64,000 nucleotides of DNA from Eucalyptus grandis (Eukaryota; Streptophyta; Magnoliopsida; Myrtales; Myrtaceae), in assembly GCF_016545825.1 (NCBI RefSeq), contig NC_052620.1, forward strand, positions 13,826,001 through 13,890,000. Direction: 5' to 3'. The notes under the pieces are model-generated. The model ran no database searches. It was not told the DNA's origin and worked only from the letters and a program-made list of their open reading frames with translations. Each line of letters begins with the position of its first letter. Position 1 is the stretch's first letter. This document shows positions 31,922 through 43,733 of this stretch, piece by piece. A program made the translations under genes and the position numbers.

Positions 31922-34770
31922 TCTATAGTTGCTAGAAGTGGTGTGCTAGTGGTAGTTAACCCGCCAGCCTGGGCAACACTCTAACTTTTGAGTGGCCTTT
32001 AGCGATTCTTCTTGTTGGATGACCTCCTCTTTAGAGGTGTTAGATTTATGGCTAGTGGTATGTGAGGATTTCCTCACGACCTTTAAAGAGGGATGAGCTT
32101 TGGGTGCTATGGGTTTTGAGTGCAAAGGTATTTATGCACAGAAAGAACAAGAATTTTGAATAACTAAAGCAGAAGAGATACAAAATAGTAGGTATAAGCA
32201 GTGTCAATGAAAGAGTGAACGCTAGCTCTCTATAAATAGGAGCGGTGTATTTCACGAAGAGAGAGAAATTTAACCGTTGTTTCTTCAGCGGTAATTTTTT
32301 TGTCCGTAGTTATTTCATATTCAAATTTTACCGATTAAACAGGTAGTTAAATTGTTTTTACAATTTTTTTTACAACAATTGTATCAACTATAGATAGGGC
32401 ATAGATAGTCGTAATAGTAACAAGCACAGTATTTGTAAAGGTAACTTTTTTGAACTATACTTGTTTTTGTCATATCCGATGATTTTGACATAACACATTA
32501 CCTAAATGTTGTCATTTTATAGTATTAACATATGATTTTTAGTCTGCGCATCAGAAAAAAAAAAAAAAAAAGATAAAAATTGAGATTCGAGATTCTGATA
32601 AGACCACATTTCTCAACAAAAACTTTTCGATTAAGAACCTTGTTTCTCGAATTTTTCAGTTTTAGGTTCTACATCGACCAAAAACAAAATTACTTTTGTT
32701 TTAGCCATGATTAGGTATAGTTACTTCGGCATTTGGTCTAGAGAGTATTCTAAATGCATTCGATTTCTCGAATTGTTGTGTCAAAAGATAATCATTGTTT
32801 TACATCCTAAATAGAGGGTCAAAATTGATTCTTGATGATCTACGAATAGACGATTGTTTTTTGCTTGTTTTCTTAAGATGATTCCAAATCCGAAGTCAAT
32901 TTTAAGAAATTCGCATTAGAACTTCTCGATTTGAGGGATTTTACTCTCTTGAAAGCAAGAAAACCAAGCCACTATGCTTCAATTGAAGAAATTCAAATTG
33001 ACCCATTCAAGACTAAGGTCCATCTAGACCAATTTTAATATTTGACCTTGATAGCATTGGCTTGAGTCTCGGTATCTAAATTCAAAGTCAATTTGAATGC
33101 TCTAGGTGATCTTACACATGGGTATTTAGTTGGATAGGGCAGTTACAATATTAATTGAGCCCGATTTCAATTAATTTGCAATTTTTTCCATTGAATTGCA
33201 AGTTTGCACATTTTAACCCTTTTAGGCTCAAATTTAAGTAGCCATGGTTTTAGTGCGTTGTGTTTCATAGTAATTGCTCAATTAGGTCAATAGAGGACCT
33301 ATAAATCACATATATAAAGCTTAATTGGCTTAATTGGATCGAAGCCGGGCAAATTCCCCTCTAATCGATTGAATTTTCTCTTCAATTTGGTCATAGGACC
33401 AAATTGCATAAATTGTGAACCCATATGGACTATAGGCAAGTGAACTAGCCAGAATCGGACTGGACTAGTCAAAAACTGGTCAAACCTATGCAAACCAATT
33501 TGATTGGTTTGATCGGTCACCAGCGAGGCAGGTTGGTATAGCCCCTTATTGGCTGATTCAGGGATCCTCATTATGCCAATTTTACTTATGCACTCTCAAT
33601 TACCCAAGATTTTATGGGTAGTTCCTCAGATTTAGTAAATTTGCATTTTCACCATTAATTAGACATTTTAATGCAATTCTCGATTTTCACAAATCAAACT
33701 TTCAAAATCAAGTTTTTTCCATTGGATTAACATTTAGATCGTTAGATCAAACTGATGGTCGAGATCGATCAATTAGGGCGTGTTGTAAGTACCAATTCTG
33801 CATAAATCTTTCTCTCTTCAAATCAAACCCCTCTCTCTCTCTCTCCTCTTTTCCTGCTCTAACCGTTTCTCTCTCCTCGTCGGTTCAGTCATTGCCGCCC
33901 AAACTAGCCTCATGTCAGTAATCAACGATCGCCAATCAACCCCAAACCACCCCACCCACCCCACCCCCCGCTCGATAGTCGCCTCCCTTGTCCGGTCTTC
34001 CTTAAGTGAGTGTGAGTAGGCTCAGCCTTGATAGAAGTTGTTTCGATCATGCAAAACCCAACCACTGCCAACCGATCCACTTTTGGATCGTTTGCATTTT
34101 CTTAAGGATCTGATCACTGGGGATGATCAAGCTATTGTCAGGCTAGGTCCGGCTCCATCCCAGCTCTATCCCCAACCTCTTGGTGGTCAAGGATCTCCAA
34201 ATCAAGCCACCAGCAAATCAGCCCACAAAACAGTTCTGGTGGCTTGATTTGTTCCAACCAGTGGCTGACAACGACTCCACAACCACCGAATCTGATCCGA
34301 TCTGATCCTATGTCCATCCCCGATCAGGTGTGGTCGAGATCAATAGGTACGGTTGCCAAATCATCTCTAGTGACAAATCCTCTCCGGAGAGTGCAAAGAC
34401 TGGTCTGATTAGTATTGATTCTATGTTTGCAAACCAAACCAGCGGTCCAGCCAATCTAGGTGATCCACATTTCCGATTCAATCTTTGGAGGTCCGTTTGT
34501 GTTTCGATGTGGTTTGATTTATCCAATTGCAGATCAAAATCGACAAAAATCATGAAAAGGTAATTGAGGCTAGGATTCGCCATTAGATCAATAAAAAGCT
34601 TTAAATTTGAGGATTATGTGTTTATCAATGTTTTATTGTGGTTCAAGGTATATTGAATGCAAGTTCACTGTTGATTGAATGATTTTGGAACTTTCTTAGT
34701 CATGTACCTTTAAATCCGACCTTTCCTCCCTCCTCTAGCGGGTGGTGATGAGGTCGGATTACGATAGGCT
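31922..34770. other. No gene seen; AT-rich, possible long LTR of another element
   Basis: There is a TATA-like TATAAATAGG at 32231, a poly-A stretch at 32554-32571, and CT-rich leader-like sequence at 33825-33880 followed by a C-rich run (33945-33970). Short open frames (for example 34330-34563) match nothing recognised. Because a Tat/Ogre-like primer site follows at 34771, part of this stretch may be an old LTR. Confidence 0.4.
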
Positions 34771-34790
34771 TGGCAACTCCGCTAGGGACT
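34771..34790 (+). promoter_or_regulatory. Possible tRNA-Arg-type primer-binding site (Tat/Ogre-like)
   Basis: TGGCAACTCCGCTAGGGACT differs by few bases from the TGGCGACTCCGCTGGGGA-type site of plant Tat/Ogre Ty3 elements, as recalled. No gag or pol follows, so this is a weak call. Confidence 0.35.
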
Positions 34791-35241
34791 GGTTACTAGT
34801 TTAAGAGGATTTGAAGCCATTAAAAATAGTTATCGTGTTAACTAACGCATCTCATGTAGGGTCGACCGCATGTCAAAGTCACATGGAAAATGCGGCTAGT
34901 CATTGACTAGGTGTTAAATGGTTTTGCACATGGGAGATCTAAGGGGATTGATTCAATTGGCTCAATTTGTTTTGACCCATACTAGTCTAAAGTCTAATTT
35001 GATTAAATTGAGGTATAATTTGATCAATTGAACCTTAATTGTATATGATGGCTTTAGCTCATAATGCAATTTGAGGGAAAGTGGAGAAATTGAGATGTGA
35101 TAAATCAATCCTATCACACCAAACTAATCCATTTCAAACCAAGATGACCCGATTGGATCTAATTTGGCTTGAACCACTAAATCAATCCTTAATTGAACAA
35201 ATTTGGCAAATTGAATCAACTAGGATGGAATTGGCCATACC
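34791..35241. other. No gene seen
   Basis: AT-rich sequence with repeated AATTxGATCAATT-like phrases and no coding sequence recognised. Confidence 0.5.
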
Positions 35242-36240
35242 CATGGTGAATTTCAAGAAAAGTAATGCAATTGGGATATTTGACCAATTTGAGCCCATTC
35301 TAGTTTACTCAAATTGAAGGAATACCAAGTCAAACCATAGAGTAGTTGAACATCAACAAGCACAAGTAGTCGACAAGTCTCTCTCCCTCTCCTCTCTTCA
35401 TTGTCTTCTTCAACCTTCATCCATGAGGAGGGTTTGAGCTAGTCTCACCCTCCCCTCCATCTATAGTTGATTTTATTTAAATTTTCTTGTTCTTTTATTC
35501 TTTTTTCTTCTCTCCCAATTTGGGAGCTCTTCTCTCCCAATCTAATTTTAAATCTGAAAAATCGAACTTTGTTAATGAGAGTCTTTCCATCCCAATTTAT
35601 ATGTAAGAGTTTTAATAATATTTTCGAGAATTCAATACCTCCATGATTTGTCCATGTAGAGCTTCTCTACCTCCAGTTTCAATAATGATGACAAGAGTTG
35701 TGGCGTCTCCCTAAACTATAAAGATTTGCTCTTCCAAAAGTTAAATCAATGTTTATTCAACAAATTTTGATTGTCTTTGTTCGACAATAATGTAAAGAAA
35801 GTCGAATCTAGGCCTGCATCGCCAACTAGCAATGCCATAGCTATTAGAGAAGAAATTTTTGGCGCGTGCTTATCATTGACGATGATACGAGATCTAGTGG
35901 TTGGCCACCAATTATTTTTCTTGACATATCCATTCTTATGAAACAAGTATGCACTTAATTTTGCCGATGCTGTGTTAATCCTTCTTATTTTCTAGATTTG
36001 GCTTATTTTGTAATATTTTGAACTTTGCTTTACTTCGATATACTTTGCCAAAAAATTTATATGCTTCTCCTTAATCCTCTTAAGTAATAAATACAATTTT
36101 TTTTTTGGAAAAAAGAAAAAAGAAAAAAAAGAAGAAGCCAAATCATGAAATTTGAGGTAAAATTGAACAATTGAATTATCCCAACTGAACTCGACCAAAA
36201 AGAATTGGTCCAATTTATGTCTAATTGCTCTCAATTTGAT
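35242..36240. repeat. Tandem duplication, unit 1 (about 1 kb)
   Basis: Begins CATGGTGAATTTCAAGAAAA and includes GAGGAGGGTTTGAGCTAGTC, a TTGATTTTATTTAAATTTTC run and a poly-T/A-rich segment near 36090-36130. The same order of phrases recurs about 1,025-1,029 bp later. No coding sequence was recognised. Confidence 0.88.
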
Positions 36241-36270
36241 CGACTCCCTCTCTTCGTGCCTCCCTTCCTT

Positions 36271-37262
36271 CATGGTGAATTTCAACAAAAGTAATGCAAC
36301 TGGGATATTTGACCAATTTGAACCCCAATCTGGTTTACTCAAATTGAAGGAATACCAAGTCAAATCATGGAGTAGTTGGACATCAGCAAGCACAAGCAAC
36401 CAAAATTTCTCCCTCTCTCTCTTCATTGTCTTCTTCAACTTTCAGCCATGAGGAGGGTTTGAGCTAGTCTCACCCTCCCCTCCATCTATTGTTGATTTTA
36501 TTTAAATTTTCTTGTTCTTTTCTTCTTTTTTTCTTCTCTCCCAACTAGGAGCTCTTTTATCCCAATCTTATTTTAAATCCGAAAGATTGATTTTTCTTAA
36601 TCTAGTTCTAGACCTAGGAGTCCTTCTATCCTAATTGATATCTAAGAGTTTAATAATATTTTCGAGGATTCGATACCTCTGTGATTTATCTGTTTATAGC
36701 TCCTTTACCTCCATATGAGAGTTGTGGTATTTCGCTAAATTATAAAGATTTGTTCTTCCAAACGTTATATTAATGTTTATTCCACATATTTTGGTTTTCT
36801 TCATACGACAATAATGTAAAGAAACGACGATAATGTAAAGAAAATCAAATCTAGGCGCGCACCGTCAACTAACAATATCATAGCTATTAGAGAAGGAATT
36901 TTTGGCGTATACTTATCAATGATACAAGATTGAGTAATTGACCACCAATTATTTTTCTTGACATATCCATTATTATGAAACAATTGCGCACTTAATCTTG
37001 CCGATGCTCCGTTGATCCTTCTTATTTTCTGAATTTGGCTTTATTTTCTAAGATTTCAACCTTTGCTTTGCTTCGATTTACTTTGTCATTAAAATTTATA
37101 TACTTCTTCTAAAACCTTTTGAATAATGAATACAATTTTTTTTTGACAAAAAAGAGAGTCAAATCATGAAATTTGAGGCAAAATTGAACAATTGAATTAT
37201 CGTAAATCATCCCGCCCAAAAAGAATTGGTCCAACTTACATCCAATTGCTCTCAATTTGGTC
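36271..37262. repeat. Tandem duplication, unit 2 (about 1 kb)
   Basis: Second copy of the preceding unit, with substitutions and small indels throughout, so the duplication is not recent. The ends (CTCTCAATTTG) match the end of unit 1. Confidence 0.88.
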
Positions 37263-38440
37263 CGAATTAAACCGGTCGAATCTCTCTCCCTCCCTCCCCA
37301 CCTTCCCCCTTTGAGCTGAACGACCCCCCTTTCCCTCCCTCCTAATTGAGCCGAACGACCAAGCGAACCAACCAGTCAGTTCTCTCTCTCCTTGCATCGA
37401 GAAAATTTACCAAAATGCCCTCAGTGAAATTACAAAAATACCCCTAAGCCACGTCATCATAACTTGTAAGCTTAAATCTAGCCATTCTTTCACTAATTGA
37501 TCTTAGCCACCCAATTTGACATGTCATCGATCCGTGTGACGTTTTCAGCTAAAAGGGAACTTGCTTAACCACCAAGGAAACAATGTGAGCCCCAAGTAAA
37601 CTTTATTTTTTGTCAAAAAATCATTTCATTCATTTCCACAAATATACATTAAAGAAACCCAGTCCAACTGCAAACCAAGACAAATAATAGACAAATCCAA
37701 AACAAAACAAACTCCAGATAAGAAGATAATCATGAGAACAAAGTTAGGACACACTTAGAGCAGATTTGTGACTTTGTCAAACCAAAATCGTACATTAAAC
37801 AATACCAATAATAGTGCATGATCAAGGTGCACACATTGCAAATTGACTTATCCATCAGCCAAGAACGAAAAAATAAGTCCCCAATAGATGCCTATTTACA
37901 CTACATCTATGATACACAAATGGATACTGTCAAGCAGACAATTAAGAGCAGCGTGAATCATGGACAAAGTAACCCGTTGGAAGTTATTGTTCATACCCAA
38001 ACTTCGGTCATCAGATTAGATAATAAAAATCAGCTAGAGAATGAGGCAAGTAATCGAAATGATTGGGTTTGGATTGGACTCATACAAATCCACACTATCA
38101 AAAAACCATTTTTTCCCCAATTTAATGTGCAAGATTTAAACAAACTTGCACAATGTTCACCCCATCGACACAAAATATTGATATCCATATAAATAGCCTT
38201 CACACCGTTCCGATAATTACCATATCCTTTTCCCTTGAGATGTCGAGCCAAATGCATTCTCTTGAAAGCAAGAACTAACAAATGAATCATTCACTATGAG
38301 CTTCCCAATAAAATCTTTCAAGCCATCTTATTTCTAGGCAGGAAAACTGTTGGGTCTGTATTTATGCCACTGCCACCTCATAATGATTGCTTTGAATGAA
38401 ACCTATGATTCTCCTCGTGTAAAACACAAACCTTAATCAC
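37263..38440. other. No separate gene seen; 3' flank of ALG14
   Basis: The part nearest the gene probably contains its 3' untranslated region on the minus strand; AATAAA-type signals on that strand occur near 37602-37607, but the true end cannot be set from sequence. An open frame 37818-38192 on the plus strand matches no known family. Confidence 0.5.
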
Positions 38441-38729
38441 CTACATAAGACAACCGACATACACAGCCTGGGGATATTTCCTATGCAACTGTGGCCATTG
38501 CACAAAGAACTGATCAGCTACTCTCAATTTGTACAGAAGCAAGCCACTTAAAGACAGTCTCCTCACCCTAGCTATGCTCTCCACGTAAAATATAGAAGAC
38601 CATCTAATTCCCAGAACCTGCCACGGTTTGAACACTGTTTTTCAGTCTTATGGCATACTGGTCAAATATTAATTTGACAAATACAACGAAAATGAAAGAA
38701 CCTGTAGGTGGGTGGGTGGGTTGGTGTGT

Positions 38730-38775
<46 letters not shown>

Positions 38776-40984
38776 AGTTCTAAACCTTGAATAAGAAGGC
38801 AATTATGCAAAGTGGAATGCACGTCCCTGGGCCATTACAGAGGATCTGCATTTCCAATGTGACAGGTATCAGTCAAGTGAGTAAAGCAGTTTTTATAACT
38901 AATAAAGACGAGAGATATTAAACTTTATAGAAAGAAATTACCACTTCTGGTCTGAGTTGAATCATGATATATAGTGCATGAGCAGTGGCAACTAAAGTCG
39001 TCCAAACAGAAGTTATATATGATTGACCAACCTCTCTGCTCCGGTATATCTGCATGTACTTTGCAGTTTCCCCTGAACTGACCCCAGCCTAAACACACAA
39101 TAGATTTCTCACTAACTTGGGGTATATTACGAATTTCAGCTACAATTAATAAAAGACAAAGAACGAACAACATGAATCAGGCTGAGCCAGCAACAGAAAA
39201 CTGCACTACTGGAAGCCACAGTTTTCCTGCATTTTAGCATCACATGCTTGTTTTGTGTGCACGTGCGCGTGCATGCGCATGTGTTGTCCAACTAGTGATA
39301 TCTGAATTATTGGCATCCCAAATCTACCAAATGATTCTGCATGTTTGTTGAAAGCATAATGAGTCATGATACAAAGATGATGACACTGGACCAGGCATGC
39401 TGTAGACCCTGTGCATGTGATAGAACAGAATGGAAGATGAAATCTCAATTGCACTGTAGTTTCCAAAGGTTATTTAAGCAAAACTGGATTTCACACTATC
39501 TAACTAGCGAGTTGATCACCACACTTTCTTTTGTCTATTTCATTAATAAATCTTTGCCCTATTGTTTCCCATTAAAGATGATTGGACTCTCACAAAGCCA
39601 GGCCAATGACCACTTCATTATAATTTACTCAGATTGAACCCAAATAATTTGGTGGTATACAAAAGAAAGCCAGGCCAATGACCACTTCAGTGTGAGATTG
39701 CCTAACCCTATGAAATCAGGTTATACAGGAGCATGTTATTGCAGAAGCCAAAAAGTCGTAACAGGCTATATATCTGGCAGGGGCCATAAAACAGTTTACA
39801 GAGCAATCTTTTGCTACAGGATTGTCTAACACTTTGGCTACAATGTACTATTTTATGTGCTATTGTGAGGACACTATTGACTGATTTGATATCTGAAGTT
39901 TTGTTCCTTATTTGCATGAACATGAATCAAATGCGGTCAATGGACCCTCTTCTGGTACTTTTTCCGCAGACAACTGAAGTAAGATATCTGATATGCAATA
40001 TATCTAGTAGAAAAACACTATCTATAGAAATGTAGCTCACAGTTTTAAGCTGAGCTTATCTGCCCACTAATTGCTTTTCCAACTCTAAGCTCCCCCAATG
40101 GTCTGGTGATTCTTGTATACAGTTGTTCCTCCACGCAGGAAAGTGAATAAATCTGCTCCGTTATCCAAGGGCCTCATATAGTTATAACTACGTCTATTTG
40201 AAGAAAAAACAACCAGTAGTTTGACTCAAATTTAAGTGAAGGCAGAGTACACATGACTAATAATTTTCACATCACCAGTTCAAATTGGTTTCTACTCTCC
40301 TCAACAATCTAATCCTTTCCAGTACATGCCTTCACAACCATTACCAAGGCCAATGCTCTTACCCACAAATGATCTCATCCAACATTCCTATTCCATATGG
40401 AAGGAGGTCCTGCCACAATCAAAATTTCATATTTAATGTGAATCCATTCATGAAAACCATATCTTTGGGCATCTTTTGAAAGAATAATGAGGTGATTACA
40501 GTTCTACAAGAACAAAAATGACAATAATAGAGAAGCACCACAAGCATAAAGTCAGAAATGACATTACTAGATCATTAAAACATATAAGCATAAGTGCTTT
40601 ACCACATCGACCAAGGAGTCCTCCAACACACGAGCTTTTTGTAGACTCATTATGTCAGTGGCAGCTGCAACATAGAATCTAGGTGCAAACCTTTCTTTCT
40701 GCAACACAGACAAGAGATTCAACATCTCAGCCGTATGACCCCCTGCAAAAGCCAATGCTCACACATGATTAGACCAGGATGCCTTCATCACGAATGCAAT
40801 TCAGAAAGAAGCTAGCAAGTAAATCATTTACGAGCTTACCTGAGCCTAAAATAACAAGAGTACTATAGGTCTTTTGGGATTTCCCATGAAGCAATTTTCC
40901 ACTCCAAAGTACAACGTATAGAAACCGGATCAGTATCAGAAGAGCAAGAGCAGTAACAGCAGCTACAACAGAGCCGAGAGCCAT
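38441..40984 (-). CDS. ALG14: UDP-N-acetylglucosamine transferase subunit ALG14 homologue
   Basis: ALG14 anchors the cytosolic catalytic partner ALG13 to the ER membrane; the pair adds the second GlcNAc to dolichol-PP-GlcNAc in N-glycan precursor synthesis (known for the family). Five coding exons on the minus strand, all GT-AG and phase-consistent: 40984-40840, 40742-40603, 39088-38942, 38845-38786, 38617-38441 (stop TAG), giving 222 residues, close to plant homologues. Residues about 5-27 form a hydrophobic membrane anchor; LVILGSGGHTAEMLNLL spans exons 1-2; FYVAAATDIMSLQKAR, YMQIYRSREVGQSYITSVWT, CNGPGTCIPLC, LGIRWSSIFYVESIARV and the C-terminal YVGCLM follow. An in-frame TAG two codons upstream supports the start. 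Intron 2 (1.5 kb) is the longest. No lesion was seen, so it is probably functional. Confidence 0.95.
38733..38772. repeat. (AG)20 microsatellite in ALG14 intron 4
   Basis: A perfect dinucleotide run; on the gene strand it is a (CT)n tract beginning 13 bases after the exon 4 donor site. A short (GGGT)n stretch lies next to it at 38707-38721. Confidence 0.97.
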
Positions 40985-41648
40985 GATCTACAGGAAGTGT
41001 CCCGTGCTTCCTTTTGCTAATTCAAGATTCAAACTTGTTTCCTTTACGTCCTCCCAAGCTAACCTGCAGGATCATATGTCGATTTCGTTGATTTATGGCA
41101 TCATGAAGGAGAAATGAGAACTCAAAATTACATTTTGGATTTTCTACTTCCACGATTACTGCACAGTTTTAAGCCCAGAAGCGGACTCCGCACTTGGGTT
41201 TTCATTTTAGAAACCAGTGCCTCAAGGCATCGAAAGAATTCTGATAAATTACGACAGAACAGATGCCACCCAAACCCAGTGAATTACGCTGCGCAGAAAC
41301 GCAACCCCCGAATTTCTACACGCAAACGGCAAAAATTAAAGTCGACCCACCAAAATAGGAAGATTGCTTATCCGCGACCCCTTTCTAGTTGTTCCACCCG
41401 AGGAGGAACCAGATGAGGATCGGCCAAATTCACGAAGATCAAGGGCACGGAGACGGAGCTGAATCGATGAATCCGATGAGAGACAAGACAAGTCCAGAAT
41501 GGGGTCCGGCGAGCTAGAAATCGCTTGTGAGAAAAAAAGGCAAACTGCGAGTGAAAACCTGTTAGGAGAAGATTAGGCATCGGGTCGCCGCCGATCTGCG
41601 ACGCCGGCGCTCCCGTCCAACGGACGCGCTCATACATGCACTCACAAA

Positions 41649-41679
<31 letters not shown>

Positions 41680-41696
41680 ATATTGTCCAAAATATA
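40985..41696 (-). promoter_or_regulatory. Presumed ALG14 leader and promoter region
   Basis: Upstream of the ALG14 start. It includes an open frame 41637-41368 on the gene strand that is not continuous with ALG14 and matches nothing; it may be leader sequence. A (GA)n tract lies at 41655-41679. No clear TATA box was found. Bounded on the left by a transposon. Confidence 0.4.
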
Positions 41697-41704
41697 CTGG
41701 GAAT

Positions 41705-42642
41705 TAGGGTGAGCATGGTCCGGGTTGGTCAGGCCACAACCCTGCAGGCCAGCCGTATAGTGTTGGTTACCGATTTTTAATTTTAGGATCGAGGATCGTC
41801 TATTAAGCGGGGCCAGGGCCGGATGGGGCTGATGGGTTTGGTCGGTTAGGGATCAACCGGGACCGTCGATAATTTTTCGTTTTGTTTTTAAACTCCCTAA
41901 AAAAGCAAACTTACAAATTTAAATTACGCCATTCACAATGCGGCGTTGTGCAACTAAACTATAAATACCAATATATATTCAGCAAATTTAAGATAACATA
42001 ATAATATAAATTTAAATGTACTAACCGCTCATCGAGATATGGGACAAGATAGGATCCACAATGCAGCAAGCGGGATGTTGCTACTTTTGATTTTGGCAAA
42101 TTGAAGAACAAAGAAGACATAATGAAAGAGAACATACTTTGAGGAAGGAAGCCGTGAGGAGATTTATGGCGTAAACTTCGCGCCGTTTTGGACGTCGCGA
42201 GTCCATGACTATGAGGAGTCCTTGGTCCTCACGGTGAAGAACGTACTCTAGATTGTGGAGGAGGAGGCTGTGAAGACCTTTATGTCGTAAACTTCACGCC
42301 TTTTGGAATTAGATGTCGTCTATCCATGACTTTGAGCACGAGGAGTCAACGGCTTTAGCATCATTTTACTTAGGTTTTTTTTTTTTTGAACGGATATTTT
42401 ACTTAGGTTTGAATATATAAAAGACTTATAAATAATATAATATAATATAATATAATATAATATAATATAATATAACCCAAAACTTGGACCAAAATCTCTT
42501 AGGGCCAGAAGACCAACCCGCACGTGTTGGTCCTAGAATTTCGGGACCAAGGACCAACCTAGTCCCCTAGGAGGCCAGACCGGCGGGGTTGGGCCGGTCC
42601 GGGTCGGTCCGGGAGTCGACCCTAGACCGCTACTCACCCCTA
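41705..42642. mobile_element. hAT-type non-autonomous element 1, 938 bp
   Basis: Flanked by perfect 8-bp duplications CTGGGAAT (41697-41704 and 42643-42650). Ends are imperfect inverted repeats: TAGGGTGAGC at the left, reverse complement of the right end TAGGGGTGAG. The subterminal parts are rich in GGTCCGG/CCGGACC motifs; the middle holds two diverged copies of a block with TTTATGxCGTAAACTTC (about 42160 and 42280) and a TATAA microsatellite. There is no transposase. Confidence 0.88.
42430..42475. repeat. (TATAA)n microsatellite
   Basis: About nine pentamers, inside hAT-type element 1. Confidence 0.95.
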
Positions 42643-42650
42643 CTGGGAAT

Positions 42651-43733
42651 GCTTTTCGAACGGCCGTGACCGTGGAATATATTATCGTCTAGTTTGTCTT
42701 TGCACGAAGATCATTTGCCGGAAATTCTCCAAAAAAAATTCCAAGTAGTCAATTCAATCATCGACTTTTTAATCATATTAATTTAATCTTAAATTTTTGA
42801 CGATTTATTAATTTAGATGATTATTCTTTCAATTATGCTAATTTAATAATATATTTATCAATTTAATTATAATTTTTTTACAATTTGTCATTATAGTCAT
42901 TCCAAATAAATATACAAATGATAGGTTTAGGTTATAAATTGGCAAATCTTCATAAGCTTTAGGGCTAAATTGATGTAATCGAAAAGTTATAACTAAATTA
43001 ACAAATCATGAAAAGGTTTAGGACTAAATTAGTACAATTGAAATATTTATAAATAAATTGGCGATCATACACTCTTGATTTGTCAAACCTCGATTACATG
43101 TATGAGCAAGTATTTGGGAAAGAGGCTAATTAAGGAAAAGAGAGGAGCGAAAATAGACATAGAAATGCGCATTGGGGTAGACCCAGTGAGGGATTGAGGC
43201 ACTAAGGGGGATCGTGTCCCCTTTTCTCGCCCGTAAGTGATTGAATTCTAACTCGATGAAAACCCTCTCTTGGATATGAGAGCTCTCCCCTACCTCCCTT
43301 TGGTAGCTGTCCCCCAAACCCTAGCCTCCTGTAATCGTCCGAATCCCAAAAACCCAAAACCTTTTATAGTTCTCAGTATGAATTACCCTACCCTCTCCTT
43401 GGTTCCTTCGCTGCTGTTGTAGGATAGGGTTTTCCTCTTTTGACGGCTTCAAGAAGTGCGAGATCTAAAGGTTCGGCTATCGTCTTTATCTGCGGACTTT
43501 CTTCTGGGTTGTCGCTTGAATAGGGCTTTCTTCTTTTATCCAAGTCGGGATGGATTTCTTCAGTTGGCAGCAATACGTGGGTGTTGAGTTCTGATTCTGA
43601 TCGAATGGGGTTTTCTTCTTTAATCCAAGTTGGGATGAAGTCCTTCACTTGGCAACAATTCGTGGATGTTGAGTTTTGAATCTGATCCTTAGCCTCCTTG
43701 CGCTTTAGAAATAGCAATTTCTTGGGGAGGAAA
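42651..43733. other. No gene seen; AT-rich, then tandem about 88-bp repeats
   Basis: The segment 42740-43070 has dispersed-repeat phrases such as TAAATTGxTGxAATTGAAA. The segment 43500-43690 contains two neighbouring blocks with TTTCTTCTTTxATCCAAGT and GTGxxTGTTGAGTT, about 88 bp apart. It may be the leader of the LINE-type ORF that starts at 43734. Confidence 0.5.

Noticed and set aside
41368..41637. Possible longer N-terminus for ALG14
   Set aside because: An in-frame TAG lies two codons before the ATG at 40984 and the upstream frame has no similarity to ALG14; exon 1 already has the membrane anchor.
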